The position numbers were made by a program, and so were the translations under genes. The notes beneath the pieces are model-generated. The model worked only from the letters and a program-made list of their open reading frames with translations. It ran no database searches and was not told where the DNA came from. Below, in pieces: positions 31,498 through 39,951 of a DNA stretch of 64,000 bases. This DNA comes from Amycolatopsis keratiniphila subsp. keratiniphila. Its GTDB lineage: Bacteria; Actinomycetota; Actinomycetes; Mycobacteriales; Pseudonocardiaceae. The stretch spans positions 122,294-186,293 of the forward strand of contig NZ_LQMT02000030.1 of assembly GCF_001620365.2 (NCBI RefSeq). The letters are read 5' to 3'. Numbering within the stretch: the stretch's first letter is position 1; each line of letters opens with the position of its first letter.

Positions 31498-33887
31498 CCC
31501 TTCCCGATCTGCCGGTTCGCGCCGTCCTGCCCGAACTCGAAGCCGCACTCGACGCCCACGGGACCGCCGTCCTCGTCGCGCCCCCTGGCACCGGCAAGAC
31601 CACTTTGGTGCCGCTCGCGCTGGACAACGGCGAAGGCCGGGTGATCGTCGCCGAACCGAGGCGGCTCGCCGCCCGGGCCGCGGCCGCGCGGATGGCGTCC
31701 CTGCTCGGAGAACGCGTCGGGGAGACGGTCGGTTACTCGGTCCGCGGCGATCGGAAGGTGTCGTCGTCGACGCGGATCGAGGTGGTCACCTCAGGGTTGC
31801 TGGTGCGGCGGGTGCAGGGCGACCCGGAGCTGGCCGGGGTGTCGACCGTCCTGCTCGACGAATGCCACGAACGCCATCTCGACGCGGATCTGCTGCTCGC
31901 ACTGCTGCTGGACGTGCGCGCCGGGCTGCGGGACGACCTGCGGCTGCTCGCGACGTCCGCCACGGTGGCCTCCGGGCGGCTGGCGGCCCTGCTCGGCGAC
32001 GCGCCGGTGATCGCCGCGCACGCGAGGACCTATCCGGTCGAGGTCTCGTACTCCCCGCCCGCGCGCGGCGAACGGATCGAGGCGACCGTGGCCCGCGTGA
32101 TCCACAAAGCACTGTCCGAAGGGGACGGTGACGTACTCGCCTTCCTGCCCGGCGCCGGTGAAATCGCCAGGGTGAGCGGACTTCTCCACAGCCTCGACGC
32201 CGACGTGCTGCCCTTGCACGGACGGCTTTCGGCGGCGAGCCAGGACGACGTGCTGCGCCCGCGCGACCGGCGCAGGGTGGTGCTCTCGACGTCGGTCGCC
32301 GAGTCCAGCCTGACCGTGCCGGGGGTGCGGGCGGTGGTGGACTGCGGGCTTTCCCGCGTTCCCCGGGTCGATCACCGGCGCGGCCTGCCCGGGCTGGCGA
32401 CGGTCCGCGTTTCGGCCGCGGTCGCCGAACAGCGAGCCGGTCGCGCCGGGCGTGAGGCGCCGGGCCGCGCGTACCGGTGCTGGGCCGCGCACGAGCAGGG
32501 GTCGCTGCCCGCCTATCCCGAACCCGAGATCCGGACGGCGGAACTGGCGCGGTTCGCCCTCGAACTCGCCTGCTGGTCCACTCCGGACGGTTCCGGCCTC
32601 GCCTGGTGGGACCCTCCCGGCGAAGGCGCGCTGGCCGCCGGACGCGCGTTGCTGACCACCCTCGGGGCCACCACGGAGGACGGCACGGTCACCGAGCGCG
32701 GGCGGAAGATGGCCGGGCTGGGCCTGCATCCGCGGCTGGCGAGGGCGTTGCTGGACGGCGCGGCGCGCACCAACGCGCGTTCGGCCGCCGAAGTGGTCGC
32801 GCTGCTGGACAGCGGCGGCACGCTGACCGACCTCGAAGCCGAGCTGCGCCGAGTACGCGGCGACGAGCGTTGGAAACGCGACGTGCGACGGCTTTCCAAG
32901 CTGGTGCCCGACGGCGGCAACGCCTCCGATCCGGCGCTGGTGGTGGCGCTCGCGCACCCCGAGCGGCTCGCGCGGCGTCGTGCCGTGGGGACGCCGGTGT
33001 ACTTGATGGCCGGCGGAACGGCGGCCGAACTCCCGCGTGGCAGCGGGCTGGCCGACGTCGAATGGCTGGCGGTGGCCGAAGCGACCCGGGATCCCGGCCG
33101 CGCACAGGGCATCATCCGCCTGGCGGCACCCGCGGACGAAGAGCTCGCCGTGCGTGCCGCGCCGAATCTGGTGTCCACAGTGGACGAAGTGGGCTGGTCA
33201 TCGGGCGACGTCGCGGCGCGGTCGGTGCGACGGCTCGGCGCGATCGTGCTCTCGGAGAAGCCGCTGCGCTCGCCCGCGCCGGACGCGATCCGCTCCGCAC
33301 TGCTGGACGGATTGCGCACCGAAGGGCTCGGCCTGCTGCGCTGGTCGGAAGACGGCAAGCGACTGCGCGAACGCCTGTCCTTCCTGCACCGGGTGCTGGG
33401 CGCACCTTGGCCCTCTGTCGCCGACGCCGACTTGCTGTCTACTTTGGACAGCTGGCTCGATCTCGGCTCGGCACGCCGCCGCTCGGATCTGGCCTCGCTG
33501 GACGCGGGCGCCGCGCTGCGGGGGCTACTGCCCTGGCCCGAGGCGTCGCGTTTGGACGAACTGGCGCCGGACCGGCTGGAGGTGCCGTCGGGTTCGCGGA
33601 TCCGGGTCGACTACTCGGGCGAGCAGCCGGTGCTGGCGGTCAAACTGCAGGAGACCTTCGGCTGGCTCGCGACGCCGGAGCTGGCGGGTGTCCCCGTCGT
33701 GCTCCACCTGCTCTCCCCCGCCGGACGGCCCGCCGCGGTCACCGCCGATCTGGAATCGTTCTGGCGCAACGGTTACGCGGCCGTGCGGGCCGATCTGCGC
33801 GGGCGCTACCCGAAACATCCGTGGCCGGAGGACCCGCTGACCGCCGCGCCCACCCGGCGCACGTCACGAGGTCAGTCCATCAACTGA
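31494..33887 (+). CDS. hrpB: ATP-dependent helicase HrpB
   Basis: A 797-residue DExH-box helicase. Motif I is APPGTGKTTL (residues 29-38), motif II is DECHER, motif III SATV, and the helicase C region has STSVAESSLTVPGVRAVVDCG and EQRAGRAGR (motif VI). The C-terminal HrpB_C domain is present, ending RGRYPKHPWPEDP, a hallmark of HrpB. HrpB is related to RNA helicases of the DEAH/RHA group; its cell role is poorly defined, with effects on mRNA processing in some bacteria. GTG 31494 overlaps the lipoprotein stop by four bases. The last 16 bases overlap the convergent downstream gene. Confidence 0.92.
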   Translation: MTLPDLPVRAVLPELEAALDAHGTAVLVAPPGTGKTTLVPLALDNGEGRVIVAEPRRLAARAAAARMASLLGERVGETVGYSVRGDRKVSSSTRIEVVTSGLLVRRVQGDPELAGVSTVLLDECHERHLDADLLLALLLDVRAGLRDDLRLLATSATVASGRLAALLGDAPVIAAHARTYPVEVSYSPPARGERIEATVARVIHKALSEGDGDVLAFLPGAGEIARVSGLLHSLDADVLPLHGRLSAASQDDVLRPRDRRRVVLSTSVAESSLTVPGVRAVVDCGLSRVPRVDHRRGLPGLATVRVSAAVAEQRAGRAGREAPGRAYRCWAAHEQGSLPAYPEPEIRTAELARFALELACWSTPDGSGLAWWDPPGEGALAAGRALLTTLGATTEDGTVTERGRKMAGLGLHPRLARALLDGAARTNARSAAEVVALLDSGGTLTDLEAELRRVRGDERWKRDVRRLSKLVPDGGNASDPALVVALAHPERLARRRAVGTPVYLMAGGTAAELPRGSGLADVEWLAVAEATRDPGRAQGIIRLAAPADEELAVRAAPNLVSTVDEVGWSSGDVAARSVRRLGAIVLSEKPLRSPAPDAIRSALLDGLRTEGLGLLRWSEDGKRLRERLSFLHRVLGAPWPSVADADLLSTLDSWLDLGSARRRSDLASLDAGAALRGLLPWPEASRLDELAPDRLEVPSGSRIRVDYSGEQPVLAVKLQETFGWLATPELAGVPVVLHLLSPAGRPAAVTADLESFWRNGYAAVRADLRGRYPKHPWPEDPLTAAPTRRTSRGQSIN

Positions 33888-34660
33888 TGCTGAGGTCTGG
33901 TCGGCAACCGCGCCGCCAGCTCCTCGTCGTCCTCACGTTCGTTCAGCCCCAGCTGCACGGCGCTGCGGATCTGCTCCCGGTTCTCCCGCACCACATGCGC
34001 GAAGAACTCGTCGATCCGCGGATCGGTCAGCACTTCGAGGATCACGCGCATCGCGGTGTCGATCACCGAACGCACCACCTCGTCGTGGAACGGCAGCTTC
34101 GAAAGCCGCCCGGCCTGCGGATCGTTCTTGAGTTTCTCCGCGATGATCCCACGCAGCAACGTCTGGTTCTCGCCGAGTGAGCGTGCGAGGTTCTGCGGAT
34201 AGTTCCCGGTTTCCAGTACCTTCACGACCTCGTCGAGCACCGCGATCGTGATCGGCTTCTTGATCGCCAGCACGATCGGCCGCGAAAGCCTTTCGACCAG
34301 CCGCTGCGTGAACCGCTCCCCGAACGCGCGGTCCGCCGTCCGGGCGAGCCGGACCAGGACCACGATGATCCGCAACAGCCGGAAACCGCGCAGTGCCGGA
34401 TGCGCGATGGGGATCATGCCGAGGATTTCGTACCAATTCCGCAGCGGGAACCGCTTCTCCCAGCCGTTGCGCCGCCACCGCCAGAGGAATTCCAGCGCGA
34501 AGATCCCGCACACCGTCGTGTCGATGACGAAGACGCGGTGCGCCGTCTCCTCCGAATGCGGGAAGAACGTCACGTAGGCGAGCAGCCCGACGGAGAACAC
34601 GGCGAGGACGAGCATCACCAGGTCGAGCGGATTCACGCGCCGTTGTTCGCGGGTGGTCAT
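33872..34660 (-). CDS. Voltage-sensor-like membrane protein without a pore
   Basis: A 262-residue protein. The first 110 residues contain four predicted helices of ion-channel S1-S4 type: LVMLVLAVFSVGLLAYVTFF, VFVIDTTVCGIFALEFLWRWRR, WYEILGMIPI, and the Arg-rich segment GFRLLRIIVVLVRLAR with arginines every third or fourth residue. No S5-pore-S6 segment or selectivity filter follows. Instead there is a soluble helical domain of about 150 residues (KKPITIAVLDEVVKVLE...). It could be a voltage-responsive signalling protein, or a proton-conducting sensor domain. Start ATG 34660. It overlaps hrpB tail to tail. Confidence 0.7.
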   Translation of the reverse strand: MTTREQRRVNPLDLVMLVLAVFSVGLLAYVTFFPHSEETAHRVFVIDTTVCGIFALEFLWRWRRNGWEKRFPLRNWYEILGMIPIAHPALRGFRLLRIIVVLVRLARTADRAFGERFTQRLVERLSRPIVLAIKKPITIAVLDEVVKVLETGNYPQNLARSLGENQTLLRGIIAEKLKNDPQAGRLSKLPFHDEVVRSVIDTAMRVILEVLTDPRIDEFFAHVVRENREQIRSAVQLGLNEREDDEELAARLPTRPQHQLMD

Positions 34661-34795
34661 GGCGCCGATTCTGCCTTTCCGCGGCGACTCGTGCCGAGCG
34701 GCACCTGCCGAAAGTAAGGGGTGGCCGATGACTTCGGGTCACTGTCCGCGGGTGTCCCCGCATCGGAGGATTCAGGGACACGAAGGAGGACGCGG

Positions 34796-35713
34796 ATGAT
34801 CACGCTTCGAGGACTCACGAAGCGCTATGGCGAGAAGACGGTGGTCGACGGGCTGACCTTCGCCGTCGAGCCGGGCAAGGTGACCGGCTTCCTCGGTCCC
34901 AACGGCGCGGGCAAGTCGACGACCATGCGGATGACGCTCGGCCTCGACGCGCCGAGCGCGGGCGAAGTCCGCATCGACGGCAAGAGGTACGAGGAACTGC
35001 GCTTCCCACTGCGCGAGGTCGGCGCGCTGCTGGAGGCCAAGGCACTGCATCCCGGCCGGAGCGCGGCCAAGCACCTGCTGGCGATGGCGCGCAGCAACGG
35101 GATCCCGGCGAGCCGGGTGGACGAAGTGCTCGCGACCGTGGGCCTCACGGACGTCGCGGGGAAACGCGCCGGGACGTTTTCCCTCGGCATGGGGCAGCGG
35201 CTCGGGATCGCCGGCGCACTACTGGGTGATCCCGGTGTGCTGATGTTCGACGAGCCGGTGAACGGTCTCGACCCCGACGGCGTCCGCTGGGTGCGGCACC
35301 TGATGCGTTCGCTCGCGGAAGAGGGCCGCACGGTGTTCGTATCGAGCCATCTGATGAGCGAGATGCAGCTGACCGCCGACCGGCTGGTCGTCATCGGCAA
35401 GGGAAGGCTCCTCGCCGACGCGCCGGTCGACGAGTTCATCACGGGCAATTCGCGGACGTCGGTCGTGGTGCGGGTGCCCGCTCCCGCCGACCTGCGCGTC
35501 CTCGACCAGCGTCTTCGCGCCCTCGGCGCGATCACGGAAGCCGATCAGGACGAACTGCTCGTGCACGACCTTCCCGTTCATCTCGTCGGCGACGCGGTGC
35601 ACGAACTGGGGATCCGCGTGCACGGGCTGACCGAACGGACCGCCTCGCTCGAACAGGCGTACATGGAACTGACCGCGTCGTCGGTCGAATACGGAACGGG
35701 AGTCGCGGCATGA
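34796..35713 (+). CDS. ABC exporter ATP-binding protein
   Basis: A 305-residue ATPase subunit. Walker A GPNGAGKST, signature FSLGMGQRLG, Walker B VLMFDEPVNGLDPDG and switch His in VSSHLMSE are intact. The C-terminal extension of about 90 residues resembles those of BcrA-type and lantibiotic-immunity exporters. GAAGGAGG lies six bases before ATG 34796. Its stop overlaps the start of a secreted hydrolase gene (ATGA), which in turn overlaps the permease gene, so all three form one coupled operon. Confidence 0.9.
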   Translation: MITLRGLTKRYGEKTVVDGLTFAVEPGKVTGFLGPNGAGKSTTMRMTLGLDAPSAGEVRIDGKRYEELRFPLREVGALLEAKALHPGRSAAKHLLAMARSNGIPASRVDEVLATVGLTDVAGKRAGTFSLGMGQRLGIAGALLGDPGVLMFDEPVNGLDPDGVRWVRHLMRSLAEEGRTVFVSSHLMSEMQLTADRLVVIGKGRLLADAPVDEFITGNSRTSVVVRVPAPADLRVLDQRLRALGAITEADQDELLVHDLPVHLVGDAVHELGIRVHGLTERTASLEQAYMELTASSVEYGTGVAA

Positions 35714-36744
35714 AGTCACTCATGGTCCTGGTGGCGGTGATCGCCGGCCTGCTGGGGGTGCCGGCGGTCGCGTCGGCGGCACCGGCGTTGTCGCTGCCCG
35801 CGCCGGACGGCCCGTTCCCGATCGGACTGCGCACGCTGCATCTCACCGATCAGCGGAGAGCTGATCCCTGGGTGCCCGAAAAGCGCCGGGAACTGATGGT
35901 CAACGTCTGGTATCCAGCCGTGCCGTTCGGGCGCGCGCCGCGGTACATGACCGAGGCGGAGTCGGCGGCCGCGGTCGCCGGGCGGAAGCTCGACCTGCCG
36001 CCGGACGCGCTGAGCAAGGTACGGGTCCACTCGCGGGAGAACGCACCCTCGTTGCCGGGACGACGTCCGCTGGTGGTTCTTTCACCGGGCGCGGGCAACA
36101 ACCGGATCACCCTGACCTCGGTGGCCGAACACCTTGCCGCGCAAGGCTTCGTGGTCGCCGGGATCGATCATGCCTACGAGGCCTGGGCGACGGAGTTCCC
36201 CGACGGCCTGCGCCAGTGTGTCGCTTGTGGACTCCCCGGCGAGCCGTGGCCCGCCGCGATCGCGAACCGCGCCGTGGACACGACGTTCGTCGTCGACACG
36301 CTACTGAAGGACCGGCGCTGGTCGATCGACGCGGCGAAGATCGGGATGGCCGGTCACTCCGCCGGAGGTTCGGCGACCGCCGCCGCGATGGTCGCCGACC
36401 GGCGGATCAAGGCGGGTGTGAACGTCGACGGCCCGTTCTACGGCGGCGTCTCGCTCGACCGGCCGTTCCTGCTGCTGACCAGCCCGACCGGCGAGAAGTA
36501 CTTCCGCGCGTCCTGGGACGAGACGTGGCCGCGGCTCACCGGCCCGAAAAAGCAGGACCTGGTCGAGAACAGCGGCCATTCGTCGGTGACCGACGCGGCG
36601 ATCCTGATCGACCAGCTGGGGCTGCGCCCGAAGCTCCCGCCGACCGAGATCGAAAACCAGTACGGCTCGATCGACTCGCGGAAGGCGCTGGAGTTCTTCC
36701 GTACCGAGCTGACCGGTTTCTTCAAGCAGTGGAGCGCACGATGA
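35710..36744 (+). CDS. Secreted alpha/beta hydrolase (PAF-acetylhydrolase-like)
   Basis: A 344-residue exported esterase-like enzyme with a signal peptide (MKSLMVLVAVIAGLLGVPAVASA). The nucleophile elbow is GHSAGG, the oxyanion region is VVLSPGAG, Asp is probably in VNVDGPFYGG or following strands, and the catalytic His is in ENSGHSSVTD. The architecture NVWYPA...SPGAGNN is that of platelet-activating factor acetylhydrolase-like lipases. The gene lies between an ABC ATPase and its permease, overlapping both by four bases, so its product is probably made in step with the transporter and may modify the exported molecule outside the cell. Confidence 0.88.
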   Translation: MKSLMVLVAVIAGLLGVPAVASAAPALSLPAPDGPFPIGLRTLHLTDQRRADPWVPEKRRELMVNVWYPAVPFGRAPRYMTEAESAAAVAGRKLDLPPDALSKVRVHSRENAPSLPGRRPLVVLSPGAGNNRITLTSVAEHLAAQGFVVAGIDHAYEAWATEFPDGLRQCVACGLPGEPWPAAIANRAVDTTFVVDTLLKDRRWSIDAAKIGMAGHSAGGSATAAAMVADRRIKAGVNVDGPFYGGVSLDRPFLLLTSPTGEKYFRASWDETWPRLTGPKKQDLVENSGHSSVTDAAILIDQLGLRPKLPPTEIENQYGSIDSRKALEFFRTELTGFFKQWSAR

Positions 36745-37487
36745 ACGCGATCTCTTCGGAATGGACCAAGTTCTGGTCGGTCCGGTCGACCTGGTGGTGC
36801 CTGATCAGCGGCGTCTTCCTGATGCTCGCCTACTCGGCGGCTCTCGGTTTCGCGCTCCAGGACGGCAGCGACCGTCCGATGGCCCCGCACGCCGTGGTGA
36901 CCGGAGCGGCGTTCTATCTCACGCAGTTCGCCGTGGTCGCGCTGGCGACGTTGTTCATCACGAGCGAATACGCCAGCGGCAGCATCCGCTCGACCCTGCA
37001 GTGGGTCCCGGTCCGGAACCGGGTCCTCGCGGCGAAGTCGGCCGTCCTGCTGCCGGTGCTGTTCGGCTACGGCGTGCTGAACACGCTCGCCGGCGTGGCG
37101 GTCTCGGCGCCTCTGATCCCCGCGCCCGACTCCTCGGTCGGCGAGGTCCTCGCGACCGCGGCGGGCATGGGGGCCTACTTCGCGCTACTGGGGCTGCTCT
37201 GTCTCGGCCTGGGGACGGCGCTGCGTTCGACGGCGGGAACGATCGTGTCGGTGTTCGTGCTGCTGGTGATGATCCCGATGTTCGCCGGTTCGCTCGGCTG
37301 GGAAGACCTCGTGAACTACTTCCCCGGCTTCGCGGGTGTCAACGCGATGGTCACTCCCGGGGAGCGGAACCCGATCTTCGGCGGCGTCGCGCCCTACGCG
37401 CCTTGGGTCGGCGTCGCGCTCTGTGCGGCTTGGGCCGCGGCTGGGCTTGTCGCCGGTTCCACCGTGCTGCGGCGGCGCGACGCCTGA
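36741..37487 (+). CDS. ABC exporter permease
   Basis: A 248-residue ABC-2-type membrane subunit with six transmembrane helices. Family marks are EWTKFWSVRSTWW at the N terminus and ITSEYASGSIRSTLQWVPVRNRVLAAKSAV in the loop after helix 2. The start overlaps the hydrolase stop as ATGA. It works with the ATPase encoded two genes upstream. Two bases after its stop an R1 repeat begins, in terminator orientation. Confidence 0.88.
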   Translation: MNAISSEWTKFWSVRSTWWCLISGVFLMLAYSAALGFALQDGSDRPMAPHAVVTGAAFYLTQFAVVALATLFITSEYASGSIRSTLQWVPVRNRVLAAKSAVLLPVLFGYGVLNTLAGVAVSAPLIPAPDSSVGEVLATAAGMGAYFALLGLLCLGLGTALRSTAGTIVSVFVLLVMIPMFAGSLGWEDLVNYFPGFAGVNAMVTPGERNPIFGGVAPYAPWVGVALCAAWAAAGLVAGSTVLRRRDA

Positions 37488-37488
37488 C

Positions 37489-37516
37489 GGGGAGCAAGGG
37501 ACCTTTGCTACCACCC
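37489..37516 (+). repeat. R1 repeat after ABC permease gene
   Basis: Core AGCAAGGGACCTTTGCT starting two bases past the permease stop. Confidence 0.9.
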
Positions 37517-37554
37517 GGGCCGGCCGCGCGTCGCTCCAGGACCGGCGCCTCCAC

Positions 37555-37582
37555 CTGGTAGCAAAGGTCCCCTGCTCCCTTT
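37555..37582 (-). repeat. R1 repeat, middle of three
   Basis: Core AGCAAAGGTCCCCTGCT, with one base change from consensus (CCCC for CCCT). Confidence 0.85.
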
Positions 37583-37600
37583 CCGCAGGTCAGCGCCTCA

Positions 37601-37628
37601 AGTGGTAGCAAAGGTCCCTTGCTACCCC
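37601..37628 (-). repeat. R1 repeat (contains TetR stop codon)
   Basis: Symmetric form GGTAGCAAAGGTCCCTTGCTACC. The TAG stop of the minus-strand TetR gene (37622-37624) lies inside it. Confidence 0.9.
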
Positions 37629-38167
37629 GCCACCCCGAGCCCCGCCAAAACCTCCCGCGCCCCCCGCGTCAGCTCCTCCAACCCAGGCGGCCGCAGCGAG
37701 CCGGTCCCCGCCAGCGCGTCGAACACCGTCCCCTCCAGCCAAGCGACGAGCACCCGCGCGTGCCGCTCCGGCTCCGCCGATCCGCACGCCGTGAGCACCT
37801 CCGCGCACCGCCGCCGGATCACCAGCCCGCCCCGGTCGTAGGCCTCCCGCAGCTCCGGCCGCCGCGTCGCCTCCAGCGCGAACTCGTACCGCGCGAGCAT
37901 CCGCGTCCGCCCGCCGGTGATCGCCGCGTGCGCGAACCCCGCCACGTACTCGGCCAGCTGCCCTGGCGGCGGGTCGAGGGTGACCTCGTCGAGTTCGACC
38001 ATCCGCGAGATCGCCAGTTCCAGCAGCGCCGCCCGCGTCCGCGCGTAATACGAGGTCGACCCCGGCGGCAGCCCGGCGACTCGGTCGACCGCGCGATGCG
38101 TCAGCCCCCGCATCCCCTCGGCCGCGATGACCTCGATGGCCGCGTCCCCGATCGTCGCCTTTCGCAC
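37622..38167 (-). CDS. TetR-family repressor of the divergent monooxygenase
   Basis: A 181-residue TetR regulator with an N-terminal HTH (KATIGDAAIEVIAAEGMRGLTHRAVDRVAGLPPGSTSYYARTRAALL, residues about 3-50) and a helical effector domain. The start is GTG 38167, at the edge of a repeated CTACA-N2-TGTAG operator that also reaches the ribosome binding site of the divergent FAD monooxygenase gene, so it most likely represses both. The last codons and stop are formed by an R1 repeat. The ligand is unknown, possibly an aromatic substrate of the monooxygenase. Confidence 0.9.
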   Translation of the reverse strand: MRKATIGDAAIEVIAAEGMRGLTHRAVDRVAGLPPGSTSYYARTRAALLELAISRMVELDEVTLDPPPGQLAEYVAGFAHAAITGGRTRMLARYEFALEATRRPELREAYDRGGLVIRRRCAEVLTACGSAEPERHARVLVAWLEGTVFDALAGTGSLRPPGLEELTRGAREVLAGLGVAG

Positions 38168-38168
38168 T

Positions 38169-38199
38169 CTACAAGTGTAGTAGTACTCTACAAATGTAG
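38169..38199. promoter_or_regulatory. Double TetR operator
   Basis: Two inverted repeats CTACAAGTGTAG (38169-38180) and CTACAAATGTAG (38188-38199), centres 19 bp apart, fill the 43 bp between the divergent TetR and FAD monooxygenase starts. The second adjoins the monooxygenase ribosome binding site GGAGG. The arrangement fits two TetR dimers on adjoining DNA turns. Confidence 0.85.
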
Positions 38200-38210
38200 A
38201 GGAGGTCGAC

Positions 38211-39332
38211 ATGCGCAAAGCGATCGTGATCGGCGGGGGAATCGGCGGACTGAGCGCCGCCATCGGGCTGAACGGCATCGGCTGGGAGGTCACCGTCCTC
38301 GAACGAGCACCGGAACTCACCGCGGTCGGCGCGGGTATCTCCCTGTGGCCGAACGCCCTGCGTTCACTCGAGACGCTGGGCGTCCACCTCGGCAAGCTGC
38401 GGGAACAATCGTCCGGCGGGCTCCACGACCGCGAGGGCCGCCGCATCACCCGATGGGATGCCGAGGCGTTCCGCCGTCATCACGGCCGCCCGCTCGCCGC
38501 CATCCACCGCGCGGATCTCATCGGAGCGCTCCACGACGCCCTTCCCGACGGTTGCGTCCGCACCGGCGTCGAGGTCACCCGCCTCGACGACCTCGACGCC
38601 GACGTCATCGTCGCCGCGGACGGGATCCACAGCATGGCCCGCAAAGCACTTTGGCCGCGCCATCCCGAACCGGTCTACAGCGGCAGCACGGCGTTCCGCG
38701 CGGTGACCACCCTCCCGCACCCCACAAAGCTCAGCACGAGCTGGGACGACGGCGCCGAGATCGGCGTCATCCCGTTGCACGACGACAGCGTCTACTGGTG
38801 GGCGAGCTACGTCGCCGAACCGGGCGTCCGCCACGAAGACCCGAAGTCGTATCTGCGAGACCGCTTCGGCGGCTGGCACGACCCCATCCCCGAACTCATC
38901 GAGGCGACCGTGCCCGAGACGCTGCTCCACCACGATCTCGACCTGCTCGGCACTCCCCTGCCCGCATACGTGAAAGGCCGCGTCGCGCTGCTCGGCGACG
39001 CGGCCCACGCGATGCCGCCGTTCCTCGGCCAGGGCGGCTGCCAGGCGATCGAAGACGCCGTCGTCCTCGCCGCCGAGCTCAGCACCACCGAAGACGTCGA
39101 CGCGGCACTGAAGGGTTACGACGAGCAGCGCCGCCCCCGCAGCCAAGGCGTCGTGAAAGCCTCGGTCCAGGCGGGAAAGGTCGGACCGCAGTTGCGCAAT
39201 CCGCTCGCCGTGGCCGTCCGCAACGGCGTGTTCCGGCTGCTCCCCGGCGCGCTCACCGCCCGCATCGGCGCCGGCGTCAGCGGCTGGACTCCTCCCGTCC
39301 CCCGCCGACCAGCCCCGCCTCGTACGCGGTGA
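38211..39332 (+). CDS. FAD-dependent aromatic monooxygenase
   Basis: A 373-residue group A flavin monooxygenase. The three FAD motifs are present: GGGIGGLSAAIGL (residues 8-20), VIVAADGIHS (DG motif), and GRVALLGDAAHAMPPFLGQGGCQAIEDA (GD motif). These enzymes hydroxylate aromatic compounds with NAD(P)H and O2; many of this size confer resistance to, or degrade, phenolic compounds. GAGGAGG precedes ATG 38211. It is controlled by the divergent TetR through the operator between them. The last 56 bases overlap the end of the convergent response-regulator gene. Confidence 0.9.
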   Translation: MRKAIVIGGGIGGLSAAIGLNGIGWEVTVLERAPELTAVGAGISLWPNALRSLETLGVHLGKLREQSSGGLHDREGRRITRWDAEAFRRHHGRPLAAIHRADLIGALHDALPDGCVRTGVEVTRLDDLDADVIVAADGIHSMARKALWPRHPEPVYSGSTAFRAVTTLPHPTKLSTSWDDGAEIGVIPLHDDSVYWWASYVAEPGVRHEDPKSYLRDRFGGWHDPIPELIEATVPETLLHHDLDLLGTPLPAYVKGRVALLGDAAHAMPPFLGQGGCQAIEDAVVLAAELSTTEDVDAALKGYDEQRRPRSQGVVKASVQAGKVGPQLRNPLAVAVRNGVFRLLPGALTARIGAGVSGWTPPVPRRPAPPRTR

Positions 39333-39951
39333 TCGCCGCCTGCACCCGGTTCCGCGCACCGAGCCGGTTGAGGATGGTGCTCACGTAGGCCTTCACCGTG
39401 CCCTCGACGACGAAAAGTTTCGCGGCGATGTCCGCATTGGACAGTCCGGAACCCAGCAACGCCAGCACTTCCTGTTCACGCGGGGTGAGTTTCCCGATCA
39501 GTACCTTCGCCTCTTCGGCGCGGGACACCTGGTTGCCGGAGAAGCGGGCGATGACCCGCTGCGCGACCTTCGGCGAAAGGAACGCCGCCCCGCCCGCGAC
39601 CGCGTGGATGCCGCCGAGCAGTTCGCGGGGATCGCCGGATTTGAGCAGGAAACCGCTCGCGCCCAGGCCGAGTGCGCGTTCGATGTAGGCGTCCTCGCCG
39701 AACGTCGTCAGCATGATCACGCCGACGTCGGGCAGCAGCCGCCGGATCTCTTCGGCCGCCTTGAGACCGTCCATCACCGGCATCCGGATGTCGAGGAGTA
39801 CGACGTCCGGCCTGGTCGCGCGGGTCTGCTCGACGGCGGCGCGCCCGTCCTCGGCCTCCGCGACCACCTCGATCCCGGCGTCCGCGGCCAGGATGGCCGA
39901 CACCCCGGCGCGGATCATCGCCTCGTCATCGGCCAGCACCACCCGGATCAT
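39277..39951 (-). CDS. NarL/LuxR-type response regulator
   Basis: A 224-residue response regulator. The receiver domain has the acidic pocket LADDEAM, the phosphoacceptor Asp in VVLLDIRMPVMDG, Thr in LTTFGED and Lys in LLKSGDP. The C-terminal LuxR HTH is LTPREQEVLALLGSGLSNADIAAKLFVVEGTVKAYVSTILNRLGARNR. The start overlaps the kinase gene by 26 bases, so the two make one system. Its targets are unknown. The 3' end overlaps the convergent monooxygenase gene. Confidence 0.93.
   Translation of the reverse strand: MIRVVLADDEAMIRAGVSAILAADAGIEVVAEAEDGRAAVEQTRATRPDVVLLDIRMPVMDGLKAAEEIRRLLPDVGVIMLTTFGEDAYIERALGLGASGFLLKSGDPRELLGGIHAVAGGAAFLSPKVAQRVIARFSGNQVSRAEEAKVLIGKLTPREQEVLALLGSGLSNADIAAKLFVVEGTVKAYVSTILNRLGARNRVQAAITAYEAGLVGGGREESSR

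Noticed and set aside
34796..37487. Lantibiotic or other peptide biosynthesis cluster
   Set aside because: Only transporter and hydrolase genes are present; no precursor peptide or modification enzyme was found.
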